Below, in pieces: positions 55,845-64,000 of a stretch of DNA of 64,000 nucleotides. Source of the DNA: Clostridiales bacterium. GTDB lineage: Bacteria; Acidobacteriota; Aminicenantia; Aminicenantales; UBA8522. The stretch spans positions 156,973-220,972 of the forward strand of contig JARYMI010000003.1 in assembly GCA_029907205.1 (NCBI GenBank), given 5' to 3'. Position numbers and translations under genes: made by a program. The stretch's first letter is position 1, and the number at the start of each line of letters is the position of its first letter. Below the pieces are notes generated by a model. It saw only the letters and a list, made by a program, of their open reading frames with translations, ran no database searches and was not told where the DNA came from.

Positions 55845-58652
55845 ATGTCTCTAATAAACAAAACCATCAAAATCTTAATTCTCGCTTTAGCTCTTGTGAT
55901 AATTTTTCCAGGGTTGGCTCAGCCGACTGAGCAGGCGAAAAAAGCTCTCACTTTCCAGGAGATGATGAAATTCAGGGCCATCACCGATCCTGTTATCTCG
56001 GAAAATGGCCTCTGGATAGCCTTCGCAGCTCAACCTGATAGAGGCGACGGTGAGGTCCAGGTCAAAAGCACCCGAGAAAATCAAACGTTTATTATAGAGC
56101 GAGGCAGCAAGCCCCAGTTCTCCCCCGACTCGCGCTGGCTTGCGGCTGTCGTCAAGCCAAAGGCAGTAGATCTGGAGAAAGCAGGAAAAGACAAGCCCAA
56201 AGCCGGCCTGGCCCTCCTTGACTTGACGAGCGGAAATATCGAGACATTTGAAAATGTGGAGAAGTTCTCATTCTCCAGAGACTCCTCCTGGCTGGCCTAT
56301 AAGCTCTTTAAAGAAGAGGAAAAGAAAGAAGAAAAGAGAGACGAAGGCCAGGCTGAAAAAGAAAAGCCGGAGCCGATGCTAAAAGAGGTTGGAACAACGT
56401 TCATCCTCCGCCATCTGTCTTCAGGGAAAGAGACCCGGGTTCTGCATGTTCTCTCGTTTTCTTTTGATGAATCCGGCAAATATTTGGCCTATGCCGTGGC
56501 TGAACCGGAAGGACAGGGAAACGGGCTTTTCTGTCTTGATTTGAGCAAAGAAGGAATGCCACCACTGACCATCGCCAAGGCTGAACGGGCAGTTTATAGC
56601 CAACTTTCCTGGCCGGAAGAAGGAAGCAGGCTTGCTTTTCTGTCGGCTTCAGCTGACGAGAAGGGGAATGCGGGGCCAGCTTCTCTTTGGCTTTGGGACG
56701 CCAGAACGGGAAAATCCCTTCTGGCCATCGCGGCAGAGAGGACTCCTGCGGATTGGGTCATTCCCTCAAAAAATAAACTTGCCTGGTCAAAAGACGGGAG
56801 GCGAGTTTTTTTAGGCACAGAACCAAAAGAGATGTTTGACCTCAAGCGCGAGGAAGAAAAAGAGGCTAAGGAGGTCCAGGAAGTTGATCTTTTTAACGCG
56901 GACAGGATTCTTGAAAAAAGAGAAGTCGATGTCTGGCACTGGAATGATCCGCGGATTATCCCTCAGCAGAAGAAACAATGGCCTCAGCTTAAGGAGAAGA
57001 CCTATTTAGCGGTCTATCATACGGATTCAGGAAAAATGGTTCCTTTAGCCGACCGGGAGATCCCTGATGTCGAGATTCCCGAGAACCCTCGCTCTGCCAT
57101 TGGCTTCTCTAATGTTCCGTATCTCAAGGAAATGACCTGGGACGGTAGCTACGACGATATTTGGCTGATTGACATAACAAGCGGCCAGAAAAAAAAGATT
57201 ATCACCCGCCTGAGGTGGAGAGCCTCCCTCTCGCCTCAGGGCCGCTACGTCCTCTATTTCGATAAGCGAAACTGGCAGCTTTATGACTCAGTTACTGGGT
57301 CGAGCCGCAACCTAACAGCTGCACTGCCGGTCGCTTTCTTCGATGAAGAGAACGACGTCCCTCAGGAGGCGCGTCCCTACGGCCTGGCCGGCTGGCTTGA
57401 AGACGAAAGCGCTGTGCTTCTCTATGACCAGTATGATATCTGGAAAATGGCAACGAAGAGAGAAGAGGCTGTTAACCTAACAGATCAAGCCGGCCGGAAA
57501 GATGAGATTACGTTCCGCGTCATCCGCCTCGACCCTGAAGAAAAATTCTTCAAAAAAAACCAGAACCTTCTGCTGTCCGCTTACCACAACCGTCTCAAGT
57601 ATACGGGTTTTTATGCGGCCAATATAGCCACAAAGGGAGCAATGCGCCTTATCGAAGAGAACAAAAAATACACCTTCCTGGCCAAGGCAAAGAAAGCTGA
57701 TGTCCTCATTTTTACCCGTGAAAGCTACGAGGAATTCCCCAATATCTGGACGAGCGGGCTTGACCTTGCAGGGCCACGCCGGCTCACCGATATAAACCCG
57801 CAGATCAGTGACTTTGCCTGGGGAACCGCCGAGCTGGTCGAATGGCTGAGCCTTGACGGCCTGACACTCCAGGGCGTTTTAATCAAGCCGGGAAATTACG
57901 AGACTGGCAAGCGCTATTGTATGCTCGTCTATTTCTATGAGAAATTCTCATGGCGGCTTTATGAGTTTAACGAGGTCGTCGTCAACCACCGCCCCTGTTT
58001 TCCGTTTTATGCGAGCAACGGCTATGCTATTTTTCTTCCCGATATCGTCTACGAGACCGGCCGGCCCGGACTCTCGGCCACAAAATGCTTGGTGCCGGGC
58101 GTCCAGAAAATCATCGACATGGGCATAGCCGACCCGAAGGCCATTGCCCTGCACGGCCATTCCTGGAGCGGCTACCAGACTGCCTTTGTCGTTACCCAGA
58201 CGAACCTATTCCGCGCGGCCATCGCCGGAGCGGCCGTAGCCAACATGACGAGCGCCTACAGCGGCATCCGGTGGGAATCCGGGCTGGCCAGGCAGTGGCA
58301 GTACGAAAAGGCGCAAAGCCGGATCGGCGGCAGCCTCTGGGACATGCCGGGCCGATATATCGAGAATTCGCCCGTGTTTTTCGCCGACCGTATCCAAACG
58401 CCGCTCCTTCTCATGTTCGGGGATGAAGACGGCGCCGTCCCCTGGGAGCAGGGCATAGAGCTCTATCTGGCTATGCGCCGGCTCGGCAAGGACTGCATTT
58501 TCCTTCAGTACCGGGGCGAGGGGCATCATCCTCAGAAATACGCGAACAAGCTCGATTATGCGATCAAGATGAAAGAGTACCTGGACCATTATCTCAAAGG
58601 CCTTGCCGCTCCGGACTGGATTACCAAGGGTATCCCATATCAGGGGAAATAG
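55845..58652 (+). CDS. S9 family prolyl oligopeptidase, secreted, large
   Basis: 935 aa; leader; LHGHSWSGYQTAFV, FGDEDGAVPWEQG, GEGHHPQ catalytic motifs. Confidence 0.9.
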   Translation: MSLINKTIKILILALALVIIFPGLAQPTEQAKKALTFQEMMKFRAITDPVISENGLWIAFAAQPDRGDGEVQVKSTRENQTFIIERGSKPQFSPDSRWLAAVVKPKAVDLEKAGKDKPKAGLALLDLTSGNIETFENVEKFSFSRDSSWLAYKLFKEEEKKEEKRDEGQAEKEKPEPMLKEVGTTFILRHLSSGKETRVLHVLSFSFDESGKYLAYAVAEPEGQGNGLFCLDLSKEGMPPLTIAKAERAVYSQLSWPEEGSRLAFLSASADEKGNAGPASLWLWDARTGKSLLAIAAERTPADWVIPSKNKLAWSKDGRRVFLGTEPKEMFDLKREEEKEAKEVQEVDLFNADRILEKREVDVWHWNDPRIIPQQKKQWPQLKEKTYLAVYHTDSGKMVPLADREIPDVEIPENPRSAIGFSNVPYLKEMTWDGSYDDIWLIDITSGQKKKIITRLRWRASLSPQGRYVLYFDKRNWQLYDSVTGSSRNLTAALPVAFFDEENDVPQEARPYGLAGWLEDESAVLLYDQYDIWKMATKREEAVNLTDQAGRKDEITFRVIRLDPEEKFFKKNQNLLLSAYHNRLKYTGFYAANIATKGAMRLIEENKKYTFLAKAKKADVLIFTRESYEEFPNIWTSGLDLAGPRRLTDINPQISDFAWGTAELVEWLSLDGLTLQGVLIKPGNYETGKRYCMLVYFYEKFSWRLYEFNEVVVNHRPCFPFYASNGYAIFLPDIVYETGRPGLSATKCLVPGVQKIIDMGIADPKAIALHGHSWSGYQTAFVVTQTNLFRAAIAGAAVANMTSAYSGIRWESGLARQWQYEKAQSRIGGSLWDMPGRYIENSPVFFADRIQTPLLLMFGDEDGAVPWEQGIELYLAMRRLGKDCIFLQYRGEGHHPQKYANKLDYAIKMKEYLDHYLKGLAAPDWITKGIPYQGK

Positions 58653-58658
58653 GATGTC

Positions 58659-59951
58659 ATGATGGCTAAAAGGACACGCTTTCCGGATGTCTTCTGGGTT
58701 GCCAACTTCATCGAGGTTTTGGAACGATTTGCCTATTACGGCATCTACATGGGGTTCGGCATTTACATGGAATATTTGGGTTACACTAAAGCCCAGCTCG
58801 GCGTCGTCCAGAGCCTTTTTCTGCTCATCTCTTATGTCATCCCGGTCATCTCGGGGACTTTTGCCGACAGGTTCGGGTTCAAGAAAGTCCTGATCGTCTC
58901 CTATGTTGCTTATCTTCCTTCGATCATGCTCCTCATCCTGACCAGGTCATTTTCCGGGATCGCTTTGACAATGCTCAGCATCGGCCTGGCCGCCGGGATT
59001 TTTAAGCCGCTCATCTCTGGCACCGTGCGTGCCGTCACGGATAAGACCAACAAAACCCTCGGGTTCGGAATCTTCTATGCCATGGTCAATATCGGCGCCT
59101 CCTTCGGCCCGCTCATCGCGGGAAGGCTGCGGGCGATTTCCTGGGACTACGCCTTCATGGCAGCAGCCATCGCCATTGCTCTGATGCTCCTCATCACGAT
59201 TTTCTTTTACAAGGAGCCGAAGCGGGAAATCGAGGGCGTGACGCTGAAACAGAAGTTTAGAGACCTGGCCATCGCCCTTTCGGATGTCAAGTTTGCGCTC
59301 TTCCTGGTCCTTTTAGGGTTGTTTTTCTGGCTCCCGTTTTGGGCCTTCTTTAACCTGCTCGCCCTCTATGTCGACAGGACGCTCGACGCGGCAAAACTTT
59401 ACCTCAATATTAAGAGTGTGCTGGGAAGCGCTGTGGCCAACTTTCTCTCCCGACCGGATGAAGACGGGACAAGGCGGATCCTGGGTGAAACAATCTCTCA
59501 CACAGGCTATCTGGTCATGATCCTCCAGGTTTTCGTCTCCCGGGTCTTTGAGCGGTTCAAAGCCGTTCCCTCTTTCCTTTTTGGCCTCTCTGTTGGCGCT
59601 GCCGGCTATTTCTTCCTCGGGTTGGCCAAGATCGGTGCTCCTGCCTGGGTTTTTCTCGGGATCTTGCTCTTCGCCCTGGGCGAAATGATCTCCTCGCCTC
59701 GCATCCAGGAGTACATCACCTGGATCGCGCCCAAAGAAAAGGCTGGCCTTTACATGGGCTCGAATTTCCTGGCCCTCGGGATTGGAGGCGCGTTGAGCGG
59801 CGTTGTCTACACCTCTATCTACGGCGCTTTCCAAAAGATTAACCATCCGGAATACATTTGGTTCACCCTCGCCGGACATTTCATCCTTGGCATGATTGTC
59901 ATCACGCTCTTCACCAGGCTCTGGGGAGAATTCAAGGAATTGACGGAGTAA
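58659..59951 (+). CDS. MFS/POT-type peptide transporter
   Basis: 430 aa; FIEVLERFAYYGIYMGFGIYM; GTFADRFGFKKVLI. Confidence 0.85.
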   Translation: MMAKRTRFPDVFWVANFIEVLERFAYYGIYMGFGIYMEYLGYTKAQLGVVQSLFLLISYVIPVISGTFADRFGFKKVLIVSYVAYLPSIMLLILTRSFSGIALTMLSIGLAAGIFKPLISGTVRAVTDKTNKTLGFGIFYAMVNIGASFGPLIAGRLRAISWDYAFMAAAIAIALMLLITIFFYKEPKREIEGVTLKQKFRDLAIALSDVKFALFLVLLGLFFWLPFWAFFNLLALYVDRTLDAAKLYLNIKSVLGSAVANFLSRPDEDGTRRILGETISHTGYLVMILQVFVSRVFERFKAVPSFLFGLSVGAAGYFFLGLAKIGAPAWVFLGILLFALGEMISSPRIQEYITWIAPKEKAGLYMGSNFLALGIGGALSGVVYTSIYGAFQKINHPEYIWFTLAGHFILGMIVITLFTRLWGEFKELTE

Positions 59952-59964
59952 AGATTTCAGAGAG

Positions 59965-60963
59965 ATGATGCGGATCGTTGCTGAAGCCTACGCCAGAGCC
60001 GGGCTGCTGGGCAATCCTTCCGACGGATACTTCGGGAAGACAATCGCTATCACCATCAAGAATTTCGCGGCTCGCGTCTGGATGTGCGAATCTCATGATA
60101 TAAGAATCTGTGCGTCGGAGGACGAGCTCGAAATCTACCAAAACGGGAAGGAGCTTATCAATAAAATCAACCTCTATGGATACCATGGAGGCAGACCTCT
60201 CATTAAAGCAGCTGTCAAAGTTTTTTTTGAGTACTGCAGGAGCCAGAATATTCCAGTCGAGGATAAGAAATTTGTCGTCTGGTATGAATCCACGATCCCA
60301 CGCCAGGTCGGCCTAGGAGGATCGAGCGCTATCGTCGTCGCTGCTTTGCGCGGGTTGATGAAGTTTTATGAGGTTGATATCCCGATTGAGGTTCAGCCGA
60401 CGCTGGCGCTTCGAGCTGAGGTGGACGAGTTGGGCATCATAGCTGGATTCATGGACCGGGTCGTTCAAGTTTATGAGGGGTGCGTTTATATGGACCTTGA
60501 CCGCCGCCTGATCGAGGAAAGAGGCTATGGCGGCTACGAGCGCCTCGACCCGAAGTTCCTCCCGCCGCTTTACCTGGCCTACAAGCCAGACCTGAGCAAG
60601 GTGTCCGGACGCGCCCTCAGCGATATCCGATTGGCATACGAAAAAAAAGACGCATCCACCCTGTCCGCGCTCAACCGGCTGGCCGGGATCGCTGCCGAGG
60701 GAAGAGAGGGCTATCTTCGCCGCGATTTTACGAGATGGCCGGCGTTGATGAACGAAAACTTCGACCTGCGTGCGCGGATAATGAGGATCAGCGAGGGCGA
60801 CCTGGACATGATCAAGACGGCCCGGCGCTGCGGCGCCTCGGCCAAGTTCGCCGGCTCCGGCGGCTCGATCATCGGCATCTATGACGGAGAGGACATGTAT
60901 GAGTGCCTCGTCCGGGAGCTGAGCCGGCTGGAGGCTGTCACCCTCAAGCCCATCATTTCCTAA
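59965..60963 (+). CDS. GHMP-family kinase, glucuronokinase-like
   Basis: 332 aa; ARAGLLGNPSDGYFGKTIAITI; QVGLGGSSAIVVAAL; CGASAKFAGSGGSIIGI. Confidence 0.88.
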   Translation: MMRIVAEAYARAGLLGNPSDGYFGKTIAITIKNFAARVWMCESHDIRICASEDELEIYQNGKELINKINLYGYHGGRPLIKAAVKVFFEYCRSQNIPVEDKKFVVWYESTIPRQVGLGGSSAIVVAALRGLMKFYEVDIPIEVQPTLALRAEVDELGIIAGFMDRVVQVYEGCVYMDLDRRLIEERGYGGYERLDPKFLPPLYLAYKPDLSKVSGRALSDIRLAYEKKDASTLSALNRLAGIAAEGREGYLRRDFTRWPALMNENFDLRARIMRISEGDLDMIKTARRCGASAKFAGSGGSIIGIYDGEDMYECLVRELSRLEAVTLKPIIS

Positions 60964-61057
60964 ACACCCCCAAGAATTAGGGAAAAAGGCAACCTCGGCG
61001 TATAATACAGTTTTCATAGAGGATTAAGAGGAATAATAGGGAATAAAGAACAGGAAG

Positions 61058-63133
61058 ATGATCCAAGACATCAAGCGGCTGCGCAACATCGGGATCAGCG
61101 CCCACATCGACTCGGGCAAGACCACTCTGACGGAGCGCGTCCTTTTTTACTGCAAGAAAATCCACCGCATGCACGAAGTCAAGGGCAAGGACGGCGTCGG
61201 CGCGACCATGGACTCGATGGAGCTGGAGAAAGAAAGGGGAATTACCATTTCCTCTGCCGCCACCAACGTCTCCTGGCTTGATCACACAATAAATATCATC
61301 GACACTCCCGGCCATGTTGATTTCACCATCGAGGTCGAGCGCGCGCTCCGCGTCTTAGACGGCGCCGTGCTCGTCCTTTGCTCGGTCGGCGGAGTCCAGT
61401 CCCAGACCCTCACCGTTGACCGCCAACTCAAACGCTACCAGGTCCCCTGCCTGGCTTTCATCAACAAGCTCGACCGGTCCGGCGCAGACCCTTTCAAGGT
61501 CACTGCTCAACTCAAGGAAAAGTTAGGCCGGAACGCCGTCTTGATGCAGATTCCGATCGGGCTCGAAGGCCGGTTTGAAGGTCTCATTGACCTCGTCTCG
61601 ATGAAGGCCGCTTATTTTGACGGCTCCCAGGGTGAGGTCGTGAGGTGGGAGGAGATTCCGCAAGAATCGAAGACCGAGGCGACAAAATGGCGCGAGGCGA
61701 TGCTCAATGCGGTCTCTCTCTTTTCGGATGAGTTGACAGAGGCGATTCTCTCTGGCCGAGAGCCAGAAGACCTCATCATCAAGGCCGTCAGAAAAGGAAC
61801 CCTCACTCGGGAGCTGACGCCTGTGTTTATAGGCTCCGCTTACAAGAACAAAGGCATTCAGCTCCTTTTAGACGCCGTTGTCCGGTATCTTCCCAATCCG
61901 GCCGAGGTTGAGAATTTCGCCTTAAACCTCGACGATGGGAAAAAAATCAATCTTCAGCCGGATCCGAAAGCAGAGCCGGTGGCATTGGCCTTCAAGCTCG
62001 AGGACGGTCCCTACGGACAGCTCACTTATATCCGCGTCTACCAGGGAAAAATCGCCACAGGAACCGAGCTCATCAACTCCCGCTCCGGACAGGATTTCCG
62101 TGTCGGCCGTCTGGTCAGGATGCACGCCGACAGCATGGAGGAAATCGACGAGGCGGCGGCAGGCAACATCGCCGCCCTCTTTGGCATAGAATGCCTCTCC
62201 GGCGACACCTTCGTCGGAAGAAGCGTTAACCTGGCCATGTCGTCGATACGCGTCCCCGAGCCCGTCATCTCGTTGGCCGTCTCACCCGCCGACAACAAAT
62301 CGGCGGACAACCTGGCCAAAGCGCTCAAACGTTTTACCAAGGAAGACCCGACATTTCGCTCCTATGTCGACCCGGAATCACGGCAGACGATCATCCAGGG
62401 CATGGGCGAGCTTCACCTTGATGTCTATCTCGAGCGAATGAAAAGAGAATACAGGGTTAGCCTGGAAACAGGGATGCCGGAAGTGGCCTATCGAGAATCG
62501 ATCTCCCGGCCCGCAGGTTTTGATTACACCCATAAGAAGCAAACGGGAGGCGCCGGCCAGTATGGCCGGGTTATAGGATCGATCGAGCCCCTGGCCGATA
62601 AAAACTATGAATTCGTGAATGAAGTCAAGGGCGGCCGGATTCCCCGGGAGTTTATCCCCGCCTGCGACAAGGGGTTTCAGGCCGCTCTTAGGAAAGGGAA
62701 GCTCATTGGCTTTCCGATCGTCGGCGTGAAAATCAGGCTCATCGACGGCCAATCCCATGCCGTTGACTCCTCAGATCTGGCCTTTCAGGCCGCCGCCCAA
62801 GGAGCCTTCTGGCAGGCCTACGAGAAGGCTGGACCGCAAATCCTCGAGCCCATCATGAAACTTTCTGTTGAAGGGCCGACAGAGTTCGTCGGCAACATCT
62901 TTGCCAGCATCAACCAGCGCCGTGGCCTCATCATCAGCTCTGTCGAAGACGGCCTATTTGCCCGGGTTGACGCCGAGGTCCCGCTCAGCGAGATGTTTGC
63001 CTATTCGACTGTCCTGCGGTCTTTGACTCAGGGCAAAGCCGAGTTCACCATGGAGTTTTTGAAGTACAGCAAAGTCCCGGCGTTCATCGCTGGGAAGCTT
63101 ATCGCCGAGAATCAAGGGAGACATAAAGGATGA
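61058..63133 (+). CDS. fusA: Elongation factor G (paralogous, spdEFG/mtEFG1-like)
   Basis: 691 aa; [71 protein letters not shown]; five-domain length. Confidence 0.93.
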   Translation: MIQDIKRLRNIGISAHIDSGKTTLTERVLFYCKKIHRMHEVKGKDGVGATMDSMELEKERGITISSAATNVSWLDHTINIIDTPGHVDFTIEVERALRVLDGAVLVLCSVGGVQSQTLTVDRQLKRYQVPCLAFINKLDRSGADPFKVTAQLKEKLGRNAVLMQIPIGLEGRFEGLIDLVSMKAAYFDGSQGEVVRWEEIPQESKTEATKWREAMLNAVSLFSDELTEAILSGREPEDLIIKAVRKGTLTRELTPVFIGSAYKNKGIQLLLDAVVRYLPNPAEVENFALNLDDGKKINLQPDPKAEPVALAFKLEDGPYGQLTYIRVYQGKIATGTELINSRSGQDFRVGRLVRMHADSMEEIDEAAAGNIAALFGIECLSGDTFVGRSVNLAMSSIRVPEPVISLAVSPADNKSADNLAKALKRFTKEDPTFRSYVDPESRQTIIQGMGELHLDVYLERMKREYRVSLETGMPEVAYRESISRPAGFDYTHKKQTGGAGQYGRVIGSIEPLADKNYEFVNEVKGGRIPREFIPACDKGFQAALRKGKLIGFPIVGVKIRLIDGQSHAVDSSDLAFQAAAQGAFWQAYEKAGPQILEPIMKLSVEGPTEFVGNIFASINQRRGLIISSVEDGLFARVDAEVPLSEMFAYSTVLRSLTQGKAEFTMEFLKYSKVPAFIAGKLIAENQGRHKG

Positions 63134-63834
63134 TCAAAGACGAATTCATCAAGCGGAGTCCGCTTCGAATCCTTGAGGAATCGATCCACGGCGGGCTGGG
63201 CAGAGGGAACATTGGAGTTCTTGCCTCGCGCAAAGGCGTCGGGAAGACGGCCTGCCTGGTCCAGATCGCCACCGACAAGCTTTTCCAGCAGAAACCGGTC
63301 ATCCACGTCTCCTATTCAAGCCGCGTCGATCACATCATCGGCTGGTACGAAGACATGTTCCGCGAGATTGCCGGGCGTCTTAACCTGGAATCAACCGCCG
63401 AGGTTCACGATGACCTTATCAAAAACAGGGTCATCATGAACTTCAACCAGGAGGGAACGAGGGCGGAACAGGTTATGCGGAGCCTTGAGGCGATGATCAC
63501 CCACGGAAAGTTTGCTGCCGAGACAATCATCGTTGACGGCTATAATTTCCTCCACTCCTTGCCCGGCGACCTCCAGAAGTTCAAAGATTTCGCGGGAAAC
63601 ATGGGGCTCGAGGTCTGGTTCAGTGCCTCTCTCAAAGGAGAGGAGCCTCTTTTCGATGAGGCTGGGCTTCCTAACGAACTCAAACCTCAGCTCGACGAGA
63701 TCGATGTCTTGATAACATTGAGGTTCAGGGACAATCGGGTCAAGCTTGAGGTCGTCAAAGACCGGGGCTATCCTCCAGCCGGCGAACTCAAGATTGGGCT
63801 CGACCCCGCCACTCTCCTCATCGCCCGGTCCTGA
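63130..63834 (+). CDS. P-loop (RecA/KaiC-like) ATPase of unknown function
   Basis: 234 aa; [16 protein letters not shown] Walker [11 protein letters not shown] Walker B-like; ATG overlaps the fusA stop (ATGA type). Confidence 0.65.
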   Translation: MIKDEFIKRSPLRILEESIHGGLGRGNIGVLASRKGVGKTACLVQIATDKLFQQKPVIHVSYSSRVDHIIGWYEDMFREIAGRLNLESTAEVHDDLIKNRVIMNFNQEGTRAEQVMRSLEAMITHGKFAAETIIVDGYNFLHSLPGDLQKFKDFAGNMGLEVWFSASLKGEEPLFDEAGLPNELKPQLDEIDVLITLRFRDNRVKLEVVKDRGYPPAGELKIGLDPATLLIARS

Positions 63835-63859
63835 AAAATAAGTACTTTTTTTATTCCTT

Positions 63860-63889
63860 TTGCCAAAAAAACCATAAAATCTTTATAAT
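63860..63889 (+). promoter_or_regulatory. Promoter-like TTGCCA-N18-TATAAT
   Basis: -35 63860-63865, -10 63884-63889. Confidence 0.45.
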
Positions 63890-63899
63890 ACTCTGCTTT

Positions 63900-64000
63900 G
63901 GACTGACCATGAACATTCATCCTCATGCCCACCTCCTGGTGACTGAGGGAGGCGAAGACTCTGAGGGGAAGTTCCATCATCTCGCTTCCTTCCAGTCGAG
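63900..64000 (+). mobile_element. 5'-truncated Y2/HUH (IS91/IS801-like) transposase fragment, runs off the window
   Basis: Open frame GLTMNIHPHAHLLVTEGGEDSEGKFHHLASFQS to window end; HPHxH...TEGG resembles the HUH motif of Y2 transposases. Confidence 0.5.

Overview
64 kb of ordinary, densely coding bacterial chromosome, moderately GC-rich. It has about 46 supportable genes on both strands, one tRNA, no rRNA and no CRISPR array. Gene content is dominated by peptide, amino-acid and sugar-acid scavenging: a CstA-like carrier, an SNF symporter, a TRAP/IT-type permease operon, three S9 peptidases, two M14-type peptidases, a C69 dipeptidase, a GGT, a POT/MFS carrier, heparinase-like and TIM-barrel+DUF1080 proteins. 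From memory of gene style this looks like an uncultured Acidobacteriota/Aminicenantes-type lineage; this is inference only. Main points for a second look: (1) a 1034-aa fusion of an HYKK-type kinase, an M23 fold with conserved metal ligands and a PHYKPL/ETNPPL-type aminotransferase; (2) a 49-aa two-TM microprotein missing from the ORF track, sitting stop-to-start (TGAATG) behind a TRAP/IT permease that has no visible DctP/DctQ; (3) a PurF paralog without the N-terminal Cys nucleophile; (4) alanine racemase with a Tat-like leader; (5) a methyltransferase with a signal peptide; (6) a secreted tandem-repeat protein with three invariant His per repeat; (7) a BNR/VPS10-type remnant with internal deletion and frameshift; (8) a 5'-truncated HUH (Y2) transposase fragment at the right edge; (9) a consistent set of sigma70-like promoters with 17-bp spacers that correct several ORF starts. 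All family calls are by eye from motifs; no database search was run.
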